From contig JAGTXZ010000011.1 in assembly GCA_018398575.1 (NCBI GenBank), positions 2,356,001 to 2,420,000 on the forward strand: a stretch of DNA of 64,000 nt. The letters run 5' to 3'. The position numbers and the translations under genes were made by a program. Source of the stretch: Ampelomyces quisqualis (Eukaryota; Ascomycota; Dothideomycetes; Pleosporales; Phaeosphaeriaceae). The notes beneath the pieces are model-generated. The model was not told the origin of the DNA. It worked only from the letters and a program-made list of their open reading frames with translations, and did not search any database. Shown piece by piece: positions 36,869 to 46,640 of the stretch (the stretch's first letter is position 1; each line of letters opens with the position of its first letter).

Positions 36869-38551
36869 CTTTTGCAAGGAGTTAGGCACTAATATGCTAT
36901 TATTAATCTAGTAAACGTAATAGCGTTGCAGCTGCTAAGCCCCTTTAATCTTAGGCAAGGCTGTTAGCCTTAGGTAGGCTATTATATCCTGCACTACTAG
37001 GTTAATAATATAAGCGAGGTATAGTATAGTGTTTTCCTTTGCGTTTTAAGAAACCCTCTTATTAGTAAGATTGCTTTTTAGGCTTCTACTAAGAGTACTA
37101 TTGTTTAAAGCGTTATTGCAGGTAACTGCTAGTAATTGTTTTAATGTTTTTGTGTTTTTAAGTACCTGCATAAGATTAGATGCTATAGAAACTTTAGTGT
37201 GCTGCTTACGCAAGGGCACAAAATCTAATAGAACTTCTCTTATCTGCTAACTAGTGTTAATATAATAGGCTTTAATAGCTAAAAAGCTTAGGTAGTTAGT
37301 AGCAGACTAGGCGTTAAGGGCAATTGAGATTTTTATTAACTTACTAAGATTAGAAAGAAGGTTTTTAGTTACCTACTTATATTGTTCTTAGAGCATAAGA
37401 GTAAACTTATATTAGCTAGGTATAGTAGTGCTAGGCTAGAGAAACTCTATAAAGCAGTAAAATAAGAGTTGCTCTAATGTTTAAAAAGACTAGTTCTTAT
37501 TAAGAATTACCTATACAATTTCTAGTTTAAATTGCTAGGTAGTAAATAGTTACAGGGGTTGTAGACGTAATAGTATAACAAATAGAAGTAGCTGCCTTAT
37601 GTAGATAGATTCTGTAACCTCTCTGTAACTATTAGACTAAAGGTAGTTACTAAGGTGTTTTGTTCTTATATACTTGTTAGTTAAGTGTTAAAGTATATGC
37701 CTATAGTTTAGGTAATATACGTGTAGTTTGCTGCTTTTAATATAGGCTTCTTCTTCAAATTAAGTCTATATAATAGTAGAACGTTTAGCTTTACCCTATT
37801 AAGGATTAGAATTATTAGGGTCTTAGGCCTATAATATATTCTGCTACTAGGCATCCTATACAGCATATATAGTAGTATTGTCTTAAATTAGCTGCTTAAG
37901 GACAGTAACTATTCTCTTAATTCTAGACTTAAGGATTTAGGAGGCGTTAAGTATAAATTTATAGAGTATTTTAGGTAGATTAGAGTATAGGTTGTCTAGG
38001 AGTAAAAGAAGGTTGCTTAGGTCTATGTGTGTAATAAAAAAGTGTAATAACAAAGTAGCAATGTCTTGTAAGAAGAGAGTAGTAATTGCAGCAATAATAG
38101 AATAGTAAAACTATAGTTTAGCATTACTTTAAGTAAGAGAGGTAGGCGTTCTACTAGAGGCGTTATTCCCCTAGTTAGGGGGCAGATAGTAGAGCTAAAC
38201 TTTTAGAAATTAAGAAATTAGGTTTTACAGTAGTAGCAAAATTTTTAGGTCTTAACTATATTAGGTAATAATATATAGTAGATTTAATTATACATGTTAC
38301 TTAGCGTCTAAATAGCCCTCTTAAGTACTATTAGAAAACTCCTCCTAGGTGCTATTGCTCTAATCTTTATCTTTCTTATCTTTATATTTATTAGGCAACG
38401 TCTTGTAGTATGCCTCTAGCTCTTTACTAGAATCTTTAACCTTTTCTTTACATTTAGTCTTATTGCGTCTCTTAACGTATAGCATATTACTATAGAGCTC
38501 TAGAGGCTAATTAAACATAGAAGAGGGTGTTAGCTTACGCCTCCTAGCAGA

Positions 38552-38594
38552 CTAGTTAGAATAAGTATGTAATAAAATAACGTAATAAACTTAC
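38552..38594 (-). other. Intron of hAT-2 transposase
   Basis: Minus strand: GTAAGTTTATTACG, a second TTTATTAC, branch-like TCTAAC, ending AG. 43 bp. Confidence 0.6.
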
Positions 38595-38925
38595 TACTAA
38601 TTCTAATTAGTTACTAGAGCTAACTTGTTAGGCGTTAGCTTATCGCGAAATTTAAGCCATTTAGCCTTAACCTGTAGTGTCTTAAAGCTATTCCTCTTAA
38701 GGAGGTGTAGCCTACAAGTATACTCCCTTTAGAGTATTTCTTCTACAGCCTTACTAGGCCTATAAACGCAAGTATAAGCTTAAGCTAACAATTTTTTTTG
38801 CTTTAAGTCTAAAGTTGCTGCAGAGAACCTCTTTATAACAATGTTGTAGGCGCGCATATTAATTTTAATTTAGATAGCCTCTTATTTTTAATTAACTTAA
38901 GTAATAGAGGCTGTTAACTACTTAG

Positions 38926-38973
38926 CTTTGCATGTTAGTAAAAATAACGTAATAAAAAGGTATAATAACTTAC
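38926..38973 (-). other. Intron of hAT-2 transposase
   Basis: Minus strand: GTAAGTTATTATACC, then TTTTTATTAC, an exact ACTAAC branch point, ending GCAAAG. 48 bp; the clearest intron in this element. Confidence 0.65.
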
Positions 38974-39559
38974 TAGATTGCTTGCTATCAAAACGCTTTA
39001 CTACCTAGGCCTTAAGCTTATGCTTAAGTTTCTTAGCTTGTTGCCTTAAAGATAACGCCTTGTACCTATTGCCTCTCTTAACCTTCTTCTTAAGCTAGTA
39101 TTTAGCTAATTAGTCTAAGGACTTAGCCTTTGCAATAGCAGCTAGCTCCCTAGATTGTATAGTGCTGCTGCTAAGCTGCCTACTAGAGTTAACTTTAAAA
39201 TTTGTTAGTTAGCCTTGCTTTAGCGTATTACTACTACAAGAGTTAAGGATATAGCTAATCTTATTATTTCTAGAAGCAAAACCCTAGACAAATAAGTATA
39301 ATTTATAGTAAAGTTCTAAGAATATTACTATTATAAGCTAGGCCTACTCCTCTTCCTTAAAATTTGGCAGAACTCTAATAGGAATAGGCAGCAGAAAGCC
39401 CTTAGGCTTGTTAACAACCTTAATTTCCTTAGACTTAACAGATTCTATAGCGCTAAGTGTAATAAAGTAATGTAATAAAGCGTGTTACTATTACAGGCGT
39501 GTAGCTTTAGTATTTTATTTTAGCAGCCTATAACTAATAACGCGGTAAGTTAGTCTGTG

Positions 39560-40330
39560 CGCAAGCAGGCTACTAGCGTGCTTTCTGCCTACTGCTTACG
39601 CTTACTGCCTTTTAGCCTATTTTACATAAATAACTAATAAGTCTATAGAAATCTACTCTTTAATTTTAATATATAGCTAGAACAAAAGCTAGCGCAATTC
39701 TAGATAGGCCTATAAGTTAACATAGTTTTTTATTACGTTCTAGTCTTCTGGTAGTGCTAGTAGTTTCAAATTAGCTCCTGCAGGAATTTTACGCTAAGAC
39801 CTAATTTCCTACGCTAAGCCTGCTTACTACTTATTTACTAGGCACTAAAACAACCTAAATTATTACAATATTAAATCTATAACTCTATAACACTACAACT
39901 ATAGCTCTATAAAAACGTAAATCTAAAGTTAAGGACGCTGTTACTAGAGGCACTGTAGTTACCAAAGACCTAGCTAGTAAGGCTGCTAGGAAATCTGCTA
40001 AGAAAAGCCTAGCTGCAAAAACTTAAAAAGTAGCTCTTAAAAAAAAAGGCACCTTAAGCTAGGCAGTAGGTTATTACAATTTTTTATTACGCTTATTTAC
40101 TTACTGCGCAAAGCTGTGTCGCTTAGAGAAATCTGCTAATACTAGAGGTCTACTAAGCTCCTTATCTGCAAGCTGCTCTTCTAGTAACTCTTGCGCAAAA
40201 TAGCTTAAGAATGCGTCTAAAGCACTAGTAGTAGTCTTTGCTTCTAAAGATTAGCTGTTAGAGCAGCTTAAGAGGCTGCTAAGGCTTATATAGTTAGTTT
40301 TTTTAAGAGTTTGTTTCTTAACTCTATTTT
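39560..40330 (+). pseudogene. Basic accessory ORF of hAT-2, RIP-degraded
   Basis: The plus strand at 39910-40075 encodes a Lys-rich run (e.g. DLASKAARKSAKKSL), then an intron-like sequence 40076-40113 (GTAGGTTATTAC to GCAAAG), then a Leu/Ser-rich continuation to about 40290. It is divergent from the hAT-2 transposase, as its counterpart (31.64-32.7 kb) is in hAT-1. Function unknown; it is not an obvious transposase domain. Confidence 0.45.
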
Positions 40331-41485
40331 TTTAACAAAATTCTAACTAAATATAAATATAAATATAAATGCAATCTACGCAAAAAGAGTTACTATACAG
40401 GCAAAGGATGTTAGACTTACGCTTAGGTACTATTAGAAGTTTAGCTCTTATTAAGCATTTGCGTAGAAGATCTAGAATCTTTTACTTTTATGTATATTAG
40501 AAATAAAGACCTAATTCCCTCTTTATTGTAATAAAAATTTGTAATTACTGTGCTATTTTTGATATCCCTAGCATAGTTTTGCCTCTGTAAAATTTAGTAT
40601 ATTTTTAGAAACCTAATCTTATAAAATTAGTAGTTATATACTTCAAATTTTATTTAATTGCGCAAAACTTATGCAACCTAACCTTAACCTGTAATTAATT
40701 ACCTCTAACCTAACCTTTACCTACTTTTAGCGTTAATTAAATAGGTAGAGGTTAGGTTAGGTATAGGGTCTTACGTAAAGGTACCCTACCCTAACCCAAC
40801 CTCTACCTATTTACTACTATACTTTAAAGAAGAGCTAGTTAGAGTTATAATTGGGAATAATTAGCTATTTTAAACGCTAGAACAACTCTTCTTTTACTAT
40901 TTTGTAGAGTTTCTTTAGCCTAAAGCCTAGGTACCTACACAATACATCTTTTTATAAGTATTTTAAAACTAGTATAAGATTGCTAAGTTAAAAATGCTTT
41001 AAGCCCTTAGACTAAAGACTAGAATCTCTATTACACTAGATGCCTAGACTACTACTAACTACCTTAGCTTCTTAGCTATTAAAGGCTACTTTATTAGTAA
41101 TACCTTAGTACTTAAAGAGGTGCTTCTTAATTTTATACTACTTTATAGTAAACACACAAGAGCTGCTATAGTAATAGAAGTTCTTAAGGTCCTTTATAAC
41201 ACACATACTATAGTGCGTCTTCTAGCTATTACAACAGATAGTGCTAGCAACAACAGTACCCTTAGACATTCTCTTTAAGACTAGCTACTATAGAAAAGAA
41301 TTAGTTAGGACCTATATAAAAACATAATCCTATGCCTAGCCTATATTATTAACCTAGTAGTGCAGGATATTATACACTACTTACAACTATTTGCTTTTAC
41401 AGACCTTAAGGCAGTAAACGTGCTAGAGTATAGGCATATTAGTAAGGTTTAGATGTATATGTCTGTTCCTAACTCTCTTTGCAAA

Positions 41486-41530
41486 GTAAGTAGTTGTTTA
41501 TTACGTTTATTTATTACGTACTAATCTTAG
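41486..41530 (+). other. Intron of hAT-1 transposase
   Basis: GTAAGTAG start, TTTATTACG twice, branch TACTAAT and end CTTAG; 45 bp. It interrupts the reading after the VPNSLCK segment; the frame continues after removal. Confidence 0.7.
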
Positions 41531-42159
41531 TATAGCTACATACTATCTATATAGCAATTAATCTGTTACCCTAATATTTTAAGTAGTTCTTCTTAACCTA
41601 ATCTAATCTTCCTCTCTAACACTAATTACGCGTTATCTAAGACATTAAAACAAGGTAGAACTCTATATATAATATATGTAAGCGCGCAATCTAACTACAG
41701 CCTTATATTAATAAATAGCTAAAGAATAAAATTGCTTTTAAAATAACTAGCTAACGTATACAAAATAACAAGAGTAATAAAGTTATAGAGGTAGACTTTA
41801 AAGACCTAAAAAGGGTTTCATTATTACCTAGTAAATAGCAACACTTAGAATTAATTACGCAAATACTAAAGAACTTTAAGGATGCTACTAATTATCTAAG
41901 CAAGAATAAAAAACTTTAGGCTTAGTTTATCTAGTTAATGTACAACTACTTGTTTAATTTCCTAAACTCTATAAGAGAAGAGCTTAGAGATAATAAGAAC
42001 ACTAGAGACAATTCTAATTAGCTAGACGTTATAAAGGCTGTAGCAGAGAAGGGTTGCAAGAAACTAAGTAAATACTATACCTAAACTAATAACAAGAAGA
42101 GCTTCTTATTTAACTGTGTAATAATACTTAACCTATCTTAAAAGTTAATAGCTTATAAG

Positions 42160-42208
42160 GTATTTATTACAACTTTTTATTACATGCCTTAGCTAATAAA
42201 CTAAAAAG
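42160..42208 (+). other. Intron of hAT-1 transposase
   Basis: Starts GTATTTATTAC, second TTTATTAC, CTAAT branch-like site, ends AAAAAG; lies after the LIAYK codons, the position shared with hAT-2. An alternative acceptor is 42192. Confidence 0.6.
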
Positions 42209-43272
42209 ATAACACTTAGGACCTAAATAATAAGCATAAATACTAGACCTAGTTTCTTAACTACTTAAGTTAATACAATAAAGCTGCTAGTAGACTAGGT
42301 CTTGTTTAAGACTCTCTTATCTCTTTAAGAAGATTAGAAGAGAATAAGTAGTTCTAGAGACCTACTTTATAAGCAAGTTAGTCTAGTACTATGTCTACTG
42401 CTAGCCTAGACTCTCTCCTTAATACAGAAGAGAGAAGACTAATATAGCTAGAGGCTAAATTATACTTTAGCGCTCCTAAGCTTATTGTAGACCTAGCAAA
42501 GTTTAATATTCTAGAATAGTAGTAATATACTAAAATAATATACCCTTACTTAGCTTAGGTAGCTAAAGATATCTTAGCTATTTAATTAGCAGGTGTTAGA
42601 GTTAAGCGTGTTTTTAACTCTAGAAGAGATGTCCTTAAGGATTAACGTTACAGGCTAGCAGCCTAAATAATCTGTTAAATTATAATTATTAAGTATAACT
42701 CTATTAAGGAGAGTTTTACTACTTTAAATCTAATGCAGGTAGATTAAGAAAATAAGCCTAGTGCTCTAAAGGATAAGTGTAACAATATGCTTCTCCTTGC
42801 AGCCTCTAACTCTAAGTCTACTAAAGAATTAGAGAGTATAGTATCTTTAAACAGCTTAGAAGATAATAAAATATAGCTACTCTTACGTCGCAACTGCTCT
42901 TTGCGTAAGAGAAGAAGGCCTTTGCGCTACTACAGTTAGTTAGTGTAATAAATAGCTGTAATAATACATTTTTAATTTGTACACTAGCACTCTAGATATA
43001 CCTGTCTATAACCTTTTTTGTAAGCCTTAACTGTAATAACCTAATGTAATAAACTAAGCCCTACTCTAATTCTAAAAGAACTAAATAACTTAACTATAGT
43101 CTAACCTAACCCTACCTAATAGTAACTTAACCCTAACCCTTAGTCTGTGTAACCTAACCTAACTCTACCTATATAGCACGTGCAACTTAACCTTTACCTC
43201 TACCTATTACTTGTATAACTTTACCTAACCTATACCTATAGTAGTGTACTCTAAACCCTATTTTCTAGTATA

Positions 43273-43494
43273 AATAAGGCTATAGACTTAAGTTTTTTAT
43301 AAGTTAATATATATAGTAGAGCATTATTTATTTCTAAGGCCTTTTAGATTTTATATATAGAATAAAATATCTAATTACTAAGTATATATACAGGTTATAA
43401 TTCTTATATAGCTCTTTAGCTATTAGCTTTATATTATAACTCCTAGCTATACCTAAGTATTCTTTAGACTTTCTTTCTATATTACTTTACTATA
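43273..43494 (-). mobile_element. gypsy-3 copy 3, part 2 (to its LTR-like terminus)
   Basis: Begins with the second target copy AATAAGGC and matches 14770-14996 of copy 1, ending at the shared ACTTTACTA(C/T)A terminus. Confidence 0.8.
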
Positions 43495-44140
43495 ATAATT
43501 TAAAGCTTTAGTAGAATAAAGCCTTATATTTAGTTCTTATATTTAGCTAACTTAGAAAGAGTACACAAATCTATAGTAGTAAACTATATATATACTATTA
43601 CTAAACTATAGGTATTAGATACCTTTCTAACTATCTTAAGTCTAATACTATATAGAAGTAACGTTACCTTAAAGTACGCAGGATATTATAGTTTTTAGTT
43701 AGTTAAAATAGATAGCAATCTTACGCTTAGTAAGGCCTTTACTCCTCTGCCTAAGGACAAGTACCTATTTATCGCAATTTAGTTGTTTTTAGAGTGTTTC
43801 TAGAGGCATAAAGACAAGATAAGAGAAAGGACAAGAGATAGGATAAGAGATAGATTAACTTAACGTTGCAAAGATTAGATGAAAACTGCCTAAAGCTTTA
43901 CCCCTAGCCTGAATCACATTCTTATCACACGCTAATGTACCCTACCTAACGCTAACGATCCGTTCAGGGGGGCGTACTGTACTTCAGATGCTGCACTAGC
44001 ACAATTCGCTCTCGCGCAACTCTTTAGTATACTTGCAAGAACTATCAGGCATCAGTTCTCTTTCCTACACCGTATCTCTATCGCCTTCACCCTCGGCTGT
44101 GGCTTCGCTTGAGACCACGAACCCTTGCAGCGTAACCTCT
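43495..44140. other. Edge of the AT-rich region, then unmutated flank of the gene island
   Basis: 43495-43880 is RIP-like AT-rich sequence with nothing recognisable. Between about 43880 and 43920 the composition changes sharply and CpA/TpG become normal. 43920-44140 is downstream (3' UTR) sequence of the gene at 44141-44760. An apparent short plus-strand ORF at 44033-44272 is antisense to its last exon. Confidence 0.6.
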
Positions 44141-44760
44141 CTAATGGAATACTTCCAAACGCTCAATCTTCGGGTTCCCTTCCGCCAGACTCATATTGTT
44201 AGTTGTCACCCAGGCGATGAAGTCTTCCTCATGGATCGACCCGTTCAACATCTCAGACTATGCGCAGTGTAAGCAAGTGAGACAAAAAGAAGAGGGGGAA
44301 GGGGGCATCAAACTTTTGAGTTTCCACGCAGCATAAGGTCTAGGCCAGGGCTACGGATTGCATATACTTCAAAGATGGTGTGGTTCTGCGTGAGATATGT
44401 GTTGTTGTACGCGCCTGCTATGGCGGTTGAGATCTCTGTGGTGGGTATGTATTAGCGTTCGTCGTTATTGTCGCGTTCAACAGTTGGGGGGTATGCCCAA
44501 GGACAAAACTGACCTGCATGTCCCTCGACAGTCATGTCGTTCTCCAAGAACGAGCCGTTCAGCGTAAACGTGGCTGCAACATCGAGGCTTCCCTTGGGGT
44601 CGTTCACAGCGTGGTATAAAGCTTTGATGTTTTCCTTGATCCCGTGGGCGACATCAATGCCTATCGGCCAGGATGCAGCGTCTGCGCCATCCGCGGTGAT
44701 AGACGGGGTCAAGAAGGCTATTGCCGTGAAGGTCGCAGCTAGAATAGTTTTGGAGAACAT
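44141..44760 (-). CDS. Small secreted NTF2/SnoaL-like protein, three exons
   Basis: Exons on the minus strand: 44760-44514, 44435-44314, 44257-44141 (stop TAG at 44143-44141). Intron 1 (44436-44513) runs GTCAGT to CACCACAG with a GCTAAT branch site. Intron 2 (44258-44313) runs GTTTGA to GCATAG with CTTAC. The spliced protein has 161 residues. Residues 1-25 are a signal peptide (MFSKTILAATFTAIAFL), so it is probably secreted. An upstream in-frame ATG at 44811 would bury the signal sequence and is less likely. Residues about 38-100 (helix, then a strand-rich FTLNGSFLENDMTVEGHAEI stretch) resemble the start of NTF2/SnoaL-like folds, a family that includes small-molecule cyclases and dehydratases. 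That family call is by pattern only. Reading straight through intron 1 would stop after 119 residues. Codon and base use are normal, so it is not RIP-mutated. Confidence 0.72.
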
Positions 44761-45358
44761 GATTGCCTGAAATTTTTTGTCTGTGAAGACAAACCCGGTT
44801 TTCGTCTTCATTTTATATCACTTTGCATTGTTCCCAATTCATCACTAGGAGATAGGCGCAAAGGGACGAGGTCTTGGAAGTGTTCCTCTGGAGCGGTCTC
44901 GGTCGCCGGAAGCGAAGTCGGGACAAATTGGTCCAAACGCAAGCTGCTCTCGTTTTTCATCCTTGGCGATCGATGAGCTTTGACCCCCATTCCAAGACAT
45001 CGCCAGCATCATCTGCTGCTCAGCAACCGCGCAACTGCGCATTTCAGGGTGTAGTAACTCATGCTGACAGGGGTTAAATGAACGTCGGCTACCCCCAGCT
45101 GGGCATTATGACACTACATTTTGAGACAGACGGGAGGGTGTATGGAAAAGAGCCAATCCGAACACAATGCGAGCTAACGTACTGCCTCTCGGCTTTGTAG
45201 GCCCTACCGGTAGTCGAAGCGAACTTCGGGCCTAATACTGGCACAAGCTGCACGTAGACGATTCGGCATACTGCAACTAACCCAAGTTCAATCTAACTCT
45301 GCTACTGGTACTGTGTAATGTGCCATATCAGCCACAATCCAAATAGTCGCCTACCACA
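44761..45358. other. Intergenic region between the two island genes
   Basis: About 600 bp of normal composition. It should hold the promoter of the 44141-44760 gene and the 3' UTR of the hydrolase gene. Several overlapping short ORFs occur on both strands (44808-45077), none with coding signs. No terminator or factor site was recognised. Confidence 0.5.
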
Positions 45359-46357
45359 TCAAGATGCAAGACTAGCTACCGGTACCCTCGAATACAAACT
45401 AACCCTGTTCTGGATCCCCATATTCTCTCGCTGCGGGCGCTTCCTATCGCGCACGAACCAAAGCTTTGTCCCGTTACTGATCTCGAATCCCACTTTCCGG
45501 TCTTCCGCCATCTTGTGCAACGTTGCTAGCACGCTGGGTTGGATAACGAGCTCAGACACATCGGCTGGTAGACTTCCGTACATGTCTCGTACCAGATCCG
45601 GAAGAGAAAGGCTGCCTTTGTTGCCGACGCGAGCCTTATTACCTTCCAAAGTGATCCAAATTTGACGCTCACGGGCTTCTTTCTGACGAACACATTCTTC
45701 CATTTTGCGTGGGAGGTCTGTAATGACGCATCCGTGGCCTGGGTAGCCGATTCCACACTGCAAAGCTGCCATATCAGCCAGACTATGCGTGAATAGCCCC
45801 AGGTCCTCAAATACGCTCTGACCCTGCCCTAGGACATTGTCTCCCGTGAACAGGGCGTTTTCTTCCTCGAAAAAGAAGCACATATGGTCATGAGCATGAC
45901 CGGGTGTGAAGACCGCACGTAACGTTGCGCCGTCGACCTTGAAGACCTGGCCGTGCTTGATCGGGTGCTGGCTACGGTCCGGGTCGTTTTTATAAAGCCG
46001 GTCAGCGTAATTGGGCTTTTGGGAGATGAGATCGAGGACCCCTCCAGTGTGGTCGCTGTGCCAATGTGTGAGAAGGACGTGAGATATCTCCACGTCCAAG
46101 TCATCTAGGACACCGATGAGACTGTCGATCCACTGGCGAAAACCTTGTCCAGTGTCAACGAGCAGGCGCTGCTTTCCGGTGCCCACGAGGTACGTATTCG
46201 TTCCTTGGAGACGCATCAAGCCAGCATTTCCGCCCATGATCCGGATCACGCGCGGTGTCAACTGCTCGACGTCGGACAGAGCATCGAGACGGCCTTGTTG
46301 AGCCTCAAGATAATCACCCCACACGCCTTCGTTGAGCTTGGCGAGTGCAGAGGGCAT
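45359..46357 (-). CDS. Metallo-beta-lactamase-fold hydrolase, polyketide thioesterase-like
   Basis: 332 residues, one exon, intact. The metal site is complete: THWHSDH at 97-103 (His98, His100, Asp102, His103), TPGHAHDH at 151-158, TGDN with Asp173, and GYPGHG with His208. GTNTYLVG at 52-59 is typical of the fungal LACTB2-like group. That group includes the stand-alone thioesterases (atrochrysone carboxyl-ACP thioesterase type) that hydrolyse the product off a non-reducing polyketide synthase in anthraquinone and related pathways; length and start (MPSALAKLNEG) also fit. Two metal ions, usually zinc, are expected; no signal peptide, so cytosolic. The last about 30 residues after the WFVRD segment look like a loose extension, possibly from an unrecognised C-terminal intron. 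No polyketide synthase lies in the window, so the pathway is unknown. Confidence 0.88.
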   Translation of the reverse strand: MPSALAKLNEGVWGDYLEAQQGRLDALSDVEQLTPRVIRIMGGNAGLMRLQGTNTYLVGTGKQRLLVDTGQGFRQWIDSLIGVLDDLDVEISHVLLTHWHSDHTGGVLDLISQKPNYADRLYKNDPDRSQHPIKHGQVFKVDGATLRAVFTPGHAHDHMCFFFEEENALFTGDNVLGQGQSVFEDLGLFTHSLADMAALQCGIGYPGHGCVITDLPRKMEECVRQKEARERQIWITLEGNKARVGNKGSLSLPDLVRDMYGSLPADVSELVIQPSVLATLHKMAEDRKVGFEISNGTKLWFVRDRKRPQRENMGIQNRVSLYSRVPVASLAS

Positions 46358-46640
46358 GTTGAAGTGTGATGTTGACAGATTGATTCAGTTTGAAGCAGGT
46401 GAATTGTGGGAGGGAAAGATTCCGGTGCGGCTCAACCCGTTTTTGAGTCGTTCGGAATTGTTCTTGTCAGTACAACTGAAAGGACCGAGCTTATAGCGAC
46501 CCTCCTTCTTCTCGAGCAACAATTGGCGTATTTGCTCCGTGTTATCTGTCCGGGTAAAGGTGTCGATAGGGGTCATGTCGGCGAGGAGGTACCTAGGTAT
46601 TGCCAGAAAGTTCCCTCTCCCACTGACTAGGCCTATAACT
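46358..46640. promoter_or_regulatory. Upstream region of the hydrolase gene and right edge of the island
   Basis: Normal composition up to about 46630, then AT-rich sequence. It should contain the promoter and 5' UTR. A 63-codon minus-strand open stretch at 46385-46576 ends 27 bp before the start codon and shows no coding features. Confidence 0.45.

Larger units (their letters stand above)
35340..39500 (-). pseudogene. hAT-2 transposase, RIP-inactivated, with introns
   Basis: Minus strand. The catalytic region at about 37120-36880 reads LLAVTCNNALNNSTL, where the first Asn replaces the catalytic Asp, then LYLAYIINLVVQDI. A segment YLYNVATVLN with KLTAYK lies near 36230-36190. The C-terminal dimerisation motif (VRVKRLFNTVKDVL) is at about 35760-35700. 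The order and wording match hAT-1, so the two are one family. Introns are visible at 38926-38973, 38552-38594, 36812-36868 and 36134-36190; the last two are at the same codon positions as introns in hAT-1. The N-terminal start is not resolved. Confidence 0.82.
34907..40821 (-). mobile_element. hAT-2: second two-gene hAT element, nested in hAT-1 transposase
   Basis: 5915 bp with TIRs TACGCTAGTAAATAGG and the complement of TATAGTAGTAAATAGG. The perfect 8-bp target duplication CTTTAAAG (34899-34906, 40822-40829) fits the nTnnnnAn preference known for hAT elements. It is inserted in the hAT-1 transposase frame in the opposite orientation. The transposase is on the minus strand (about 39.5 to 35.34 kb) and a basic ORF on the plus strand (39.56-40.33 kb). 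Telomere-like tracts lie inside each TIR (34940-35050, 40670-40815). Confidence 0.92.
34390..42940 (+). pseudogene. hAT-1 transposase, split by hAT-2 and RIP-inactivated
   Basis: Exonic parts lie at 34390-34906 and 40830-42940. Near 34700-34810 a BED-like zinc finger can be read (CFYC, then a downstream His/Cys region, where the expected His is Tyr). Joining 34906 to 40830 restores the frame exactly, giving a TTFKEELVRVII reading that fits the hAT region before the catalytic core. The core follows: AITTDSASNN at about 41220, then CLAYIINLVVQDI at about 41330, with Tyr where hAT proteins have His. The C-terminal dimerisation motif is clear near 42590 (GVRVKRVFNSRRDV). Introns are probable at 41486-41530 and 42160-42208. 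hAT transposases cut and paste elements with 8-bp target duplications. Gln codons are TAG/TAA throughout, so it is dead. Confidence 0.85.
31482..43272 (+). mobile_element. hAT-1: two-gene hAT-type DNA transposon, itself split by hAT-2
   Basis: TIRs TACGCTAGTAGATAGG (left) and the complement of TATACTAGAAAATAGG (right), with 8-bp target duplications AACAAGGC / AATAAGGC differing by one C to T. The host gypsy-3 sequence resumes on both sides. Without hAT-2 the element is about 5.87 kb, near the 5915 bp of hAT-2. Inside are a minus-strand basic ORF (31.64-32.7 kb), a plus-strand ORF (32.92-34.13 kb) and the plus-strand hAT transposase (34.39-34.906 and 40.83-42.94 kb). Both ends carry GGTTAGG/CCTAACC-like tracts (31490-31640, 43080-43250). 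Confidence 0.9.

Noticed and set aside
44808..45077. Overlapping 60-67-codon ORFs between the island genes
   Set aside because: They occur on both strands and overlap each other, without start context or features; non-coding spacer.
46385..46576. 63-codon ORF just upstream of the hydrolase
   Set aside because: No domain or splice signals linking it to the gene; most likely 5' UTR.
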